Positions 1 to 7,080 of a stretch of 8,253 nt of DNA are shown piece by piece; position 1 is the stretch's first letter; every line of letters begins with the position of its first letter. The DNA lies in the NCBI GenBank assembly GCA_017420825.1, contig JAFQNU010000228.1, positions 1-8,253 of the forward strand. The letters are read 5' to 3'. Both the position numbers and the translations under genes were made by a program. Under the pieces are notes generated by a model. The model was not told the DNA's origin, did no database searches, and worked only from the letters and a program-made list of their open reading frames with translations. Source of the DNA: Clostridia bacterium. GTDB lineage: Bacteria; Bacillota; Clostridia; UBA1381.

Positions 1-851
1 GCCATGTGTGGAGTAAGAATAACATTTTCACGTCCTAAAATTCTCTGATATGGGCTATCTGCAAGCATTGGCTCTGTTGAATACACATCAACTCCCAATC
101 CTCCGATTTTACCCGACTCAACAGCCTTTACAACTGCCTCCTCATCAACAACCGCTCCCCTTGCCACATTTACAAGAACTACACCGTCCTTCATATAGCT
201 TAGTCTTTTTTCATTTATTAAATGCATAGTTTGTTCATTCAAAGGTGTATGCAGTGTTATTATATCCGATTTTTTACACAAGGTATCAATATCACAGCAC
301 TCAAACTCATCAACAGGATTTCTCTTATACGCAAGCACATTGCAGCCTAATTCCCTTGCCATTCTTGCAACCTTAACGCCAATATTTCCAAGTCCTACAA
401 CTCCCCATGTTTTACCGAACATTTCATTAAACACAGGCTTTAAATGGTTAAAAATTCCGCTTTTTGTGTAATCACCTGAATGCACATAATTGTTAAAAGA
501 CATAAGATTTGTGCAGAGCGCAAAAGCCATCGACATGGTAAGCTGAACAACACTCTCTGTTGAGTATCCAACTACATTGCATACAGCTATGTTATGCTCA
601 CTGCAATAGCTTATATCAACATTGTCAAAGCCTGTTGCGGTAATGCAAATAAGCTTCAGTTTTTTTGCATACGGCAGATTATTTTCATTAAGCTTTACCT
701 TATTTAAAATCAAAACCTCTGACTCGGTAATTCTGTCTATAACCTCATCCTGTAAGGTCAGGTTATAAACCTCAACCTCACCAAGACTGTTTATTACGGA
801 TAAATCTAAATCATCGCCTAGGGTGTCCACATCAAGTACAGTTATTTTCAT
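1..851 (-). CDS. D-isomer-specific 2-hydroxyacid dehydrogenase, 3' end cut off by the window
   Basis: This is an NAD(P)-dependent oxidoreductase of the D-2-hydroxyacid dehydrogenase family, which interconverts 2-keto acids and D-2-hydroxy acids in the cytoplasm. It is read from ATG at 851 to the window edge (283 full codons; the family is usually about 310-330). The dinucleotide-binding motif GLGNIG is at residues 153-158. The catalytic triad is complete: Arg231 in NVARG, Glu260 in DVYSTEP and His282 in LTPHMA at the very edge. The start is supported by AGAGGG (860-865) 8 nt upstream. It begins 18 nt after the typA stop, so it is probably cotranscribed. The TPHMA ending recalls hydroxypyruvate/glycerate dehydrogenases, but substrate cannot be assigned; lactate, glycerate or another keto acid is possible. 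Family confident, substrate unknown. Confidence 0.93.
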   Translation of the reverse strand, partial: MKITVLDVDTLGDDLDLSVINSLGEVEVYNLTLQDEVIDRITESEVLILNKVKLNENNLPYAKKLKLICITATGFDNVDISYCSEHNIAVCNVVGYSTESVVQLTMSMAFALCTNLMSFNNYVHSGDYTKSGIFNHLKPVFNEMFGKTWGVVGLGNIGVKVARMARELGCNVLAYKRNPVDEFECCDIDTLCKKSDIITLHTPLNEQTMHLINEKRLSYMKDGVVLVNVARGAVVDEEAVVKAVESGKIGGLGVDVYSTEPMLADSPYQRILGRENVILTPHM

Positions 852-869
852 ACAGCATACCCTCTAATA

Positions 870-2690
870 TTATTTGTTTCTCGCTTTTGCTCTCAAATCG
901 GCCTTTAAAATTTTCTTTCTCATTCTGAGATTATTCGGAGTTACCTCCAAAAGCTCATCATCAGCTATAAATTCAAGACACTGTTCAAGGCTCATTTCCT
1001 TAGGAGGAACAAGCTTTAAGGCATCATCAGAGCCTGATGCTCTTGTGTTTGTAACGTGCTTTTTCTTACACACATTAACAACTATATCCTCTAATCTTGC
1101 ATTCTCACCTACTATCATACCCTCATACACCTTTACACCTGCACCGATAAAGAGTGTTCCTCTCTCCTGTGCATTATAAAGTCCATAAGTGATACTCTCT
1201 CCGTTTTCCCATGCAATAAGAGTTCCTCTTGTTCGTGTCTGTAAGTCGCCCTTATAAGGCTCATAGCCCTCTAAAATACTGTTCACAATACCTGTTCCCT
1301 TTGTGGCTGTAAGCATTTCACCTCTGTAACCGATAAGACCTCTTGACGGAATTAAAAACTCAAGTCTTGTGTAGCTTTGAGCTGTTGGGTACATATTAAC
1401 CATTTCACCCATTCTCTTTATAACTCCGTCCATTATTGTACCTGTATATTCTTCGGGTACATCAACGGTAAGTCTTTCAATCGGCTCACATTTTACTCCA
1501 TCTATTTCCTTATAAATTACAACAGGGTTTGAAACCTGGAACTCATATCCCTCTCGTCTCATATTTTCTATAAGAACAGATAAATGTAACTCTCCTCTTC
1601 CCGAAACTGTAAATGCTTCGGTTGTGTCTGTTTCCTCAACTCTTAATGCAATATTTGAATCAAGCTCTCTGAAAAGTCTGTCTCTTAAATGTCTTGAAGT
1701 TACAAACTTTCCGTCCTGTCCTGCAAACGGACTGTCATTTACACTAAAGGTCATTGAAAGAACAGGGTCATCAATTTTAACGAACGGAAGTGCTTCGGGA
1801 TTATTCACATCACAAAGCGTTTCACCAATATTTATATCTGTTATTCCCGATATTGCAACAACGTCTCCCGCTCCTGCCTCATCAACAACTGACTTTGAAA
1901 GTCCTTCAAACATATACAGCTTTGTTGCCTTGCTTCTTGACACAGAACCGTCAGCCCTGCATACCGACAACTGCATATTTGTGTTTATTTTTCCTCTTTG
2001 TATTTTTCCGACAGCTATTCTTCCTGTATAATCGTCATAGTCAATATTTGAAACAAGCATCTGGAAAGGTGCGTCATCTTCACAATCAGGACATGGTATT
2101 TCATTTACTATAAGCTCAAACAGCTCCTTTAAATCCTTATTTGGCTGTTCAGGATTGTATTCAGCTGTTGCCCAGCCATCTCTGCCTGACGCATATATTA
2201 CAGGTGTGTCGAGCTGTTCCTCGGTAGCACCCAAATCAATAAATAAATCAAGCACCTCATCAACCACCTCATAAGGTCTTGCATTCGGTCTGTCAACCTT
2301 ATTAACAACTATAATAGGCTTTAAATTAAGGGCAAATGCCTTTGATAAAACAAATCTTGTCTGAGGCATACAACCTTCAAATGCATCAACTAACAAAAGT
2401 ACACCGTCAACCATTTCAAGCCCACGTTCAACCTCACCGCCGAAGTCTGCGTGTCCCGGTGTGTCTATAATATTGATTTTTACACCGTTATATAAAAGTG
2501 AGGTGTTTTTTGCTAAAATTGTTATTCCTCTTTCCCTTTCAAGGTCGTTTGAGTCCATCGCTCTCTCATCTACCTGCTCATTTTCACGAAAAATACCGCT
2601 CTGCTTTAAAAGTGCGTCAACAAGTGTTGTTTTTCCATGGTCTACGTGAGCAATGATTGCTATATTTCTAATATTTTTACGTTCTGTCAT
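870..2690 (-). CDS. typA: TypA/BipA translational GTPase
   Basis: TypA/BipA is an EF-G-like ribosome-associated GTPase that assists 50S subunit assembly and growth under stress or cold. The product is 606 residues, normal for the family. The G motifs are all present: AHVDHGKTT (14-22), RGITI (54-58), DTPGH (76-80) and NKVD (130-133), with YASGRDGW as the G5 region. EF-Tu-like domain II, EF-G III/V-like domains and the TypA-specific C-terminal part follow (for example SRGLIGYRGEML and TRGTLIAWE). The frame stays open up to an ATG at 2714, but I choose ATG 2690 because MTERKNIRNIAII matches the family N terminus. GGAGTG (2700-2705) lies 9 nt upstream of it, and the ATG at 2714 sits 5' of that ribosome binding site with no site of its own. 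It follows the PLP-enzyme gene by 33 nt and precedes the dehydrogenase by 18 nt. Confidence 0.98.
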   Translation of the reverse strand: MTERKNIRNIAIIAHVDHGKTTLVDALLKQSGIFRENEQVDERAMDSNDLERERGITILAKNTSLLYNGVKINIIDTPGHADFGGEVERGLEMVDGVLLLVDAFEGCMPQTRFVLSKAFALNLKPIIVVNKVDRPNARPYEVVDEVLDLFIDLGATEEQLDTPVIYASGRDGWATAEYNPEQPNKDLKELFELIVNEIPCPDCEDDAPFQMLVSNIDYDDYTGRIAVGKIQRGKINTNMQLSVCRADGSVSRSKATKLYMFEGLSKSVVDEAGAGDVVAISGITDINIGETLCDVNNPEALPFVKIDDPVLSMTFSVNDSPFAGQDGKFVTSRHLRDRLFRELDSNIALRVEETDTTEAFTVSGRGELHLSVLIENMRREGYEFQVSNPVVIYKEIDGVKCEPIERLTVDVPEEYTGTIMDGVIKRMGEMVNMYPTAQSYTRLEFLIPSRGLIGYRGEMLTATKGTGIVNSILEGYEPYKGDLQTRTRGTLIAWENGESITYGLYNAQERGTLFIGAGVKVYEGMIVGENARLEDIVVNVCKKKHVTNTRASGSDDALKLVPPKEMSLEQCLEFIADDELLEVTPNNLRMRKKILKADLRAKARNK

Positions 2691-2699
2691 AAGTATTTT

Positions 2700-2705
2700 C
2701 ACTCC
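2700..2705 (-). promoter_or_regulatory. ribosome binding site deciding the typA start
   Basis: GGAGTG lies 9 nt before ATG 2690. It favours the 606-residue TypA over the 614-residue reading from 2714. Confidence 0.75.
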
Positions 2706-2723
2706 ATATTTCAATTTATTGTG

Positions 2724-4016
2724 TTATAGGGATATAAGTCCTCTGTTTAGCATATTCTCAACAGACATAATGATACCAAGCTTTGCCGATTCATATGTAA
2801 GACCGCCCTGCATATATGCGATATAAGGCTCCTTTATCGGTGCATCTGCACTAAACTCAATTGACGCACCCTGAACAAATGCTCCTGCCGCCATAATAAC
2901 CTGTGAGCTGTAGCCGGGCATGTCCCATGGCTCAGGTGTTACAAAGCTGTCAACAGGCGCACCCTTTTGTATGCCCTGACAAAATGCTATAACACCCTCT
3001 GCTGTTCCAAATTTTACCGACTGTATAATATCATTTCTTTCCTCGTTTGCCTTTGGCTCTGTTTCAAAGCCGAGCTTTTCATATACACCAGCGCACAAAA
3101 CAGCCGCTTTAATCGCCTGAGATACCACATGAGGAGCCAAAAACAATCCCTGATACATATCTCTGTTAAATCCTAGACTTGCGCCACATTCCTTGCCTAT
3201 ACCGACAGAAGTAAGCCTGTATGAGCAAAGCTCCACCAAATCACGTCTGCCTGCAATGTAACCGCCTGTTTTAGCAAGACCGCCTCCGGGATTTTTAATC
3301 AAAGAACCCATGATAAGGTCAGCTCCGAATGATGTCGGCTCATTAACTCCCACAAACTCACCATAACAGTTATCTACAATTGCAATTGTGTCAGGGGAAA
3401 TGCCTTTTATGAAGCTTACTAGCTCACCTATTTTTTCTGAGCTGTAAGTCGGTCGCCAGCCATACCCCTTAGACCTTTGTATCATAACTGCCTTTACCTT
3501 ATTGTTTTTAAGGTACTCATCTATTTTATCATAATCAGGTTCTCCATTTTCAAGCAGATTAATTTCATCATAGCTTATTCCGAAGTCCTTTAGTGAGCCT
3601 GCACCCTCATCACCGCTTATTCCTATGACCTCTTCTAAAGTGTCGTACGGACGTCCTGTTACTGCAAGCAATAAATCTCCCGGTCTTAAAACACCAAACA
3701 GTGCTGTTGATATGGTGTGCGTTCCTGAAATAAAATTATGGCGGACAAGCGCATCCTCACAGTCAAAAGCTTGCGCATAAACCTTGTCAAGGGTGTCACG
3801 TCCGAAATCATCATAGCCATAGCCCGTTGAAATCCCAAAATGTGCATCACTCACCCTGTTATCAGAAAATGCCTTCATAACCTTATATTGATTTATCTGA
3901 CAAATTTCTTCAATTTTATCAAACTGTTCTCTTACTTCCTTCTCGGTCTGTTCTACAAGCTCAAGCACCTTATTACTCACCGAAAATTCTTTCATTATAT
4001 ACTCGTTTTTATTCAT
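2724..4016 (-). CDS. PLP-dependent 'methionine gamma-lyase / aluminium resistance' family protein (YnbB-like)
   Basis: This 430-residue protein belongs to the Cys/Met-metabolism-like PLP family often annotated as aluminium resistance protein or methionine gamma-lyase family (Bacillus YnbB type). Its physiological substrate is not established. The likely Schiff-base lysine is Lys241 in GSLIKNPGGGLAKTGG. The phosphate-binding region is SGTHTISTALF (97-107), and the cofactor-ring Asp is Asp215 in IVDNCYGEF. The start at ATG 4016 is supported by AAAGGA (4022-4027) 5 nt upstream; the next Met (residue 8) has no ribosome binding site. The gene overlaps the end of the ArgB-like gene by 8 nt (ATGAATAA, 4009-4016), implying translational coupling. 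Its C-terminal half carries the family's typical stretch PEPWDMPGYSSQVIMAAGAFVQGASIE. Family assignment is firm. The metabolic role, possibly a C-S or beta/gamma elimination or an amino-acid transformation, is inferred only. Confidence 0.93.
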   Translation of the reverse strand: MNKNEYIMKEFSVSNKVLELVEQTEKEVREQFDKIEEICQINQYKVMKAFSDNRVSDAHFGISTGYGYDDFGRDTLDKVYAQAFDCEDALVRHNFISGTHTISTALFGVLRPGDLLLAVTGRPYDTLEEVIGISGDEGAGSLKDFGISYDEINLLENGEPDYDKIDEYLKNNKVKAVMIQRSKGYGWRPTYSSEKIGELVSFIKGISPDTIAIVDNCYGEFVGVNEPTSFGADLIMGSLIKNPGGGLAKTGGYIAGRRDLVELCSYRLTSVGIGKECGASLGFNRDMYQGLFLAPHVVSQAIKAAVLCAGVYEKLGFETEPKANEERNDIIQSVKFGTAEGVIAFCQGIQKGAPVDSFVTPEPWDMPGYSSQVIMAAGAFVQGASIEFSADAPIKEPYIAYMQGGLTYESAKLGIIMSVENMLNRGLISL

Positions 4017-4869
4017 CTTTTTCCTTTCTGATTGTAGTTCCTACCTTGTTCTTTGTTATAAAATATGATACAAGATTGTATTTTACTCCGCCGTTAATAA
4101 TTGCAACCTCGCTTACTCCGTTGTCAATCGAATTTATACAGTTTTTAAGCTTTGGAATCATTCCTCCGCCTATAAAGCCGTTTTCTAAAAGCGATGTTGC
4201 CTTTTCCTTATCAAGCACATTTACAATAGTCTTATCATTATCTACATCCAAAAGTATTCCGTCAACATCAGTTAAAAACACAAGCGTATCAACCTTAAGT
4301 GCCTCGGCAATAGCAAATGCCGCATCATCTGCATTGACATTTAAAGCCTCGCCCTCTTCGCCCATTGATACAGGAGATATTACAGGCGTATAATCATTTT
4401 CAAGAAGCAGGTTGAGTATTGAAGGATTTATGCTGTCAACCTCTCCCACATAACCTATATCTCCTGCAATTATTCTCTTTCGTTTTGCCGAAATCAGTCC
4501 TGCATCTCTTCCCGAAACACCGCACGGCTTTATACCATGTCTTTTTAATGCTCCGACAATCGACTTATTAACTCCGCCCGACAACACTTCTTCTACAACC
4601 TTTATACTTTCCTCGTCAGTTACCCTGTAACCACCGATAAATTCTGTATCAATACCGTTTGACGCAAGGCTTTTGGATATTCTCTTTCCTCCGCCATGTA
4701 CTATAAGAACTCTTGCACCAATCTTTTTTAATTTTGCAATATCCTCATAAATATCAAGCTCATTATTCTCAAGTATACTGCCGCCTAATTTAATAAGTAT
4801 TGTAGTCTGCTTCCGAAATTCCGGCAGTATGCTTTCTAAATCAGCTATTTTTTCGGAAGCGTCTATTTT
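4009..4869 (-). CDS. ArgB-like amino acid kinase domain, apparently expressed only by -1 frameshift from the Mur ligase gene
   Basis: This frame encodes about 286 residues of an amino acid kinase of the N-acetylglutamate kinase (ArgB) type, which phosphorylates the gamma-carboxyl of an N-acylated glutamate. Motifs along the domain: the N-terminal helix LESILPEFRKQ, ILIKLGGSI (about 4780-4800), VHGGGK (4684-4701), the acyl-glutamate-binding-type YRVTDEE, GGVNK, SGRDAGL, LNVNADDAA, FLTDVDGIL and GGMIPK. Differences from ordinary ArgB are KLGG instead of KYGG, HGGGK instead of HGGGP, and GGVKYNL where IIDGRVPH-like sequence is usual. The key oddity is the start: no in-frame ATG, GTG or TTG exists between the TGA at 4879-4881 and a GTG at 4585-4587, which lies inside the fold. 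The frame is -1 to the Mur ligase and joins it at a slippery site, so the expected product is a fusion (the 4869 boundary is where the frame is re-entered). Alternatives are a non-standard start (ATA at 4866 or CTG at 4827) or an assembly indel. No argC, argJ or argD is nearby. Confidence 0.85.
   Translation of the reverse strand, partial: KIDASEKIADLESILPEFRKQTTILIKLGGSILENNELDIYEDIAKLKKIGARVLIVHGGGKRISKSLASNGIDTEFIGGYRVTDEESIKVVEEVLSGGVNKSIVGALKRHGIKPCGVSGRDAGLISAKRKRIIAGDIGYVGEVDSINPSILNLLLENDYTPVISPVSMGEEGEALNVNADDAAFAIAEALKVDTLVFLTDVDGILLDVDNDKTIVNVLDKEKATSLLENGFIGGGMIPKLKNCINSIDNGVSEVAIINGGVKYNLVSYFITKNKVGTTIRKEKDE
4775..4860 (-). promoter_or_regulatory. predicted H-type RNA pseudoknot, frameshift stimulator
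   Basis: Stem 1 is a perfect 10-bp pairing of GCTTCCGAAA (4860-4851) with TTTCGGAAGC (4818-4809). Its 32-nt loop contains ATACTGCCG (4830-4822), which is perfectly complementary to CGGCAGTAT (4783-4775) downstream of stem 1. That gives a 9-bp stem 2 in the correct order for an H-type pseudoknot. Loop 1 is 20 nt, the stem junction is 3 nt and loop 3 is 25 nt. Stem 1 begins 5 nt after the A AAA AAA heptamer, or 8 nt after T TTA AAA, which is the distance expected for a -1 frameshift stimulator. There is no T-tract after it, so it is not a terminator. Confidence 0.78.
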
Positions 4870-6359
4870 TTTAAAACGTCAAATTCCTTTAAGTATTTCT
4901 TTGTATATTCAACATCTGACGGATAAGCTATATATTCTGTACCCCTTTTTTGTCTTGTCTCATTTCCCTTTCCTGTTATAAGGATAAGACTGTCTTTATC
5001 CGAGGTAAATATAGCTTTCTTAATTGCCTCGCCTCTGTCGTTTTCTATCTCATACTCACAGCCCTCGCCTTTTACAAAAACTGCAATCTCTTCAGAAATT
5101 TTCTCAACCGGCTCTTCTCCTGCATCCTCCTCGGTGATATATACCATATCTGAATATCTTCCAGAAAGCTCGCCAAGGTCTTTTCTTCGCTGAAATGCCT
5201 TTTTGCCCGGGCAACCGAACACCGTTACAATTCTTCTGTCAGGGAACTCCTTTAAAACCGAATTATAAAGACTCTCAAAGCTCATTTTATTGTGAGCATA
5301 ATCAACTATAACTACAACCTTATTATCAGAATTTGAATAGATTTCCATTCTTCCCGATGAACGTGCCTTCATAAGCCCCACATAAATATATTTTTGCGGT
5401 ATCCCAAGACTATAACAAACACTTATAGCAGCCAATGCGTTCTGAACATTAAACAGACCGGGAATTGTAAGAGTTATTTCCTGCTCATAGTCGGGAGTTC
5501 TCACCATGAATACAGTATCATTTCCCGATTTTTTGATGTCGTATGCAAAAATGTCTGCAGTATCAATTTCTGATGAGAATGTTATAACCCTCTCACTTTT
5601 TGATGCCGCCTTCAATACATCTTCTCTGTTAAGTGTGTCAAGGCTTACACAAGCTGTTTTTGTGTTTTCAAAAAGCTTTAGCTTTGAGTTAAAGTAATCA
5701 TCAAAATTCGGGTGTTCTATATCGCTTATATGGTCCTCACCGATATTTAAGTAAACTCCGACATCATATGTTATTCCATAAACTCTGTCATATTTTAAAG
5801 CTTGTGAGGAAACCTCCATTGTAAGATATTCAATATCTGAATTTACAGCATTGTTAATATGTCCCAAAAGCTCCCCTATTTCAGGAGTAGTGAGGTGAGA
5901 TTCAAAATTTTCCACACCGTCATATGTGTCAATTGATGAAATAAACGCACTTCTCGGCTTATTTTCACTTTTTAAGTATTCATCTAAAATATGCTTTATA
6001 AAATATGTTGTTGTGGATTTGCCTTTAGTTCCTGTTATGCCTATCATTGTAAGCTTTTCCCACACATTGTCATAGAATTTATTAAAAATCAATGCCATAG
6101 TGCGTCTTATGTCACTAACAATTACACAATCCATATCAACTGCATATTCATTCTCGGATATATAGCATATTGCTCCCTTTTCCTTAGCTTCTAAAAGATA
6201 CTGTTCCTTAAAGTGTGCCCCCTTACACACAAACAATGTGCCGTCACAAACCGCCTTTGAATTATATGTTACGTTTTTAATTTCACGACTACCGCTTGCA
6301 TTTTTTTTAGTAACAAGACTTCCCAACAAATCAACATAGTTATCTATTGTATAAATCAT
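4863..6359 (-). CDS. MurE-like UDP-N-acetylmuramyl-peptide ligase
   Basis: This cytoplasmic Mur ligase uses ATP to add an amino acid to a UDP-MurNAc-peptide, as MurE does to UDP-MurNAc-L-Ala-D-Glu. It is 498 residues, normal length. Visible motifs: N-terminal UDP-binding domain VTYNSKAVCDGTLFV (30-44); P-loop GITGTKGKSTT (107-117); TTPE (157-160); MEVSSQAL (181-188, usually MEVSSHAL); carbamylated-lysine candidate Lys226 in NSKLKLF; NALAA (307-311); GRME (336-339); VDYAHN (352-357); and ITGKGNE (461-467). The usual GCGGDRD is GCPGKK (382-387), and the specificity loop DNPR is replaced by EEDAGEEP (410-417), so the added amino acid is unclear and this may be a MurE paralogue. The start at ATG 6359 has AAAGGGG 7 nt upstream and overlaps the racemase stop as ATGA. 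The open frame reaching a GTG at 6389 is rejected. The gene ends in a -1 frameshift signal, predicting a 783-residue fusion with the ArgB-like kinase as a second product. Confidence 0.92.
   Translation of the reverse strand: MIYTIDNYVDLLGSLVTKKNASGSREIKNVTYNSKAVCDGTLFVCKGAHFKEQYLLEAKEKGAICYISENEYAVDMDCVIVSDIRRTMALIFNKFYDNVWEKLTMIGITGTKGKSTTTYFIKHILDEYLKSENKPRSAFISSIDTYDGVENFESHLTTPEIGELLGHINNAVNSDIEYLTMEVSSQALKYDRVYGITYDVGVYLNIGEDHISDIEHPNFDDYFNSKLKLFENTKTACVSLDTLNREDVLKAASKSERVITFSSEIDTADIFAYDIKKSGNDTVFMVRTPDYEQEITLTIPGLFNVQNALAAISVCYSLGIPQKYIYVGLMKARSSGRMEIYSNSDNKVVVIVDYAHNKMSFESLYNSVLKEFPDRRIVTVFGCPGKKAFQRRKDLGELSGRYSDMVYITEEDAGEEPVEKISEEIAVFVKGEGCEYEIENDRGEAIKKAIFTSDKDSLILITGKGNETRQKRGTEYIAYPSDVEYTKKYLKEFDVLKK
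4866..4875 (-). promoter_or_regulatory. -1 ribosomal slippery site at the Mur ligase stop codon
   Basis: In the Mur ligase frame the sequence is GTT TTA AAA AAA TAG. It contains two overlapping X XXY YYZ heptamers, T TTA AAA (4875-4869) and A AAA AAA (4872-4866), directly before the TAG at 4863-4865. Slipping back one base on either gives ...VLKKIDASEK and enters the ArgB-like frame. The run of seven A could also permit transcriptional slippage. Confidence 0.82.
4885..4890 (-). promoter_or_regulatory. internal Shine-Dalgarno-like element upstream of the slippery site
   Basis: AAAGGA lies 9 nt before T TTA AAA and 12 nt before A AAA AAA, a placement like the stimulatory internal Shine-Dalgarno of E. 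coli dnaX. No start codon sits at a useful distance: the ATA at 4866 is 18 nt away. It is therefore a better fit as a frameshift stimulator than as an initiation site. It also encodes the ordinary codons AAG GAA (Lys-Glu), so coincidence is possible. Confidence 0.55.
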
Positions 6360-7066
6360 TTGTCTTCCCCTTTCAATATCCCTCCGCACACAGTGATTGC
6401 TTCCTCACACAATACATCAAGTGCGTCAACATAAAAATCTCCTATTTCATGAAAAGCCGCAAAGCATGACAACTCTGTACAGGCAAGTATTGCCGCCTCA
6501 CAGCCCTCTTTTTTCAGGAATACGTCTATTTTTTCAAAATCCTCAAAATTTCCTTTTTGTCCGACCTTAATCTGATTATATATGATATCCATGACAATTT
6601 TTTGAGTGTTTTCATCAGGATTTATGCACTCAATACCAAGTTTTTTACACTCTTTTTTATAAATGCCCGTATACACTGTGCCATCAGTTGCAAGAAGACC
6701 TATTTTTTTTATGTTGGGATTTTTTTCCTTTATTTTCTCACACGTCAATCTCACCATGTTTAAAATAGGAACAGATACACTTCTCTGCAATTTATCATAA
6801 AAGTAGTGAGATGTATTACACGGAATAGCAATTGCCAGAACTCCGTTTTGTTCAAGCATTTTTGCATCATCCTTCAGTACCGAAAACACCTCAAGTGTTT
6901 TTGCGCTTTTTATAGCTGCAGTTCTGTCTGGAACTGTTGCATGGCTTAAAATTATGGTGTCAATATGCTCCTGGTCGCACGTCACCTGTGTTTTTTCTAT
7001 TATTTTCTGATATAAAAGCTGTGTAGCCAAAGGCCCCATGCCTCCGATTATTCCAAGCTTATACAT
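6356..7066 (-). CDS. aspartate/glutamate racemase family protein
   Basis: This is a cofactor-independent amino acid racemase of the Asp/Glu family, which uses two cysteines to invert the alpha-carbon. The product is 236 residues, typical of aspartate racemases. The N terminus has GIIGGMGPLAT (5-15). The two catalytic cysteines are Cys83 in PCNTSH and Cys196 in ACTELS, both intact. The start at ATG 7066 has a consensus AAGGAG (7075-7080) 8 nt upstream. It begins 14 nt after the ATP-grasp stop and overlaps the Mur ligase start by 4 nt (6356-6359), so the three genes are likely coupled. By context it probably makes D-Asp for the neighbouring ligase. Glutamate or a broad-specificity racemase cannot be excluded from sequence alone. 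Confidence 0.92.
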   Translation of the reverse strand: MYKLGIIGGMGPLATQLLYQKIIEKTQVTCDQEHIDTIILSHATVPDRTAAIKSAKTLEVFSVLKDDAKMLEQNGVLAIAIPCNTSHYFYDKLQRSVSVPILNMVRLTCEKIKEKNPNIKKIGLLATDGTVYTGIYKKECKKLGIECINPDENTQKIVMDIIYNQIKVGQKGNFEDFEKIDVFLKKEGCEAAILACTELSCFAAFHEIGDFYVDALDVLCEEAITVCGGILKGEDK

Positions 7067-7080
7067 CTTAACATCTCCTT

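Noticed and set aside
874..1179. Plus-strand open frames opposite typA and the other genes (for example 874-1179, 1624-2031, 4046-4393)
   Set aside because: They lie antisense to strongly conserved genes, have low-complexity Ser/Leu/Phe-rich translations and match no family, so they are shadows.
4009..4587. Kinase gene starting at the internal GTG at 4587 (192 residues)
   Set aside because: It would delete the KLGG, HGGGK and RVTD segments essential to the fold, and there is no ribosome binding site upstream. Clear ArgB-like sequence continues N-terminally in the same frame to about 4866.
4809..4860. Stem 1 as a Rho-independent terminator between ligase and kinase
   Set aside because: The loop is 32 nt, no U-tract follows, and the sequence continues as conserved kinase coding. 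The A-run upstream is on the slippery-site side.
6298..6310. A8 run near the Mur ligase start as another slippery or phase-variable site
   Set aside because: The frame reads ACT AAA AAA AAT, with no X XXY YYZ fit, no nearby stop or alternative gene frame, and no visible structure.
4863..6389. Mur ligase starting at GTG 6389
   Set aside because: ATG 6359 has an AAAGGGG site 7 nt upstream, overlaps the racemase stop as ATGA, and gives the family-typical N terminus. The extra ten residues lie in the racemase coding region.
6701..6711. A8 run in the racemase gene as a frameshift site
   Set aside because: It encodes ordinary Lys-Lys-Ile within a continuous conserved frame, and the shifted frame does not lead to a recognisable product.
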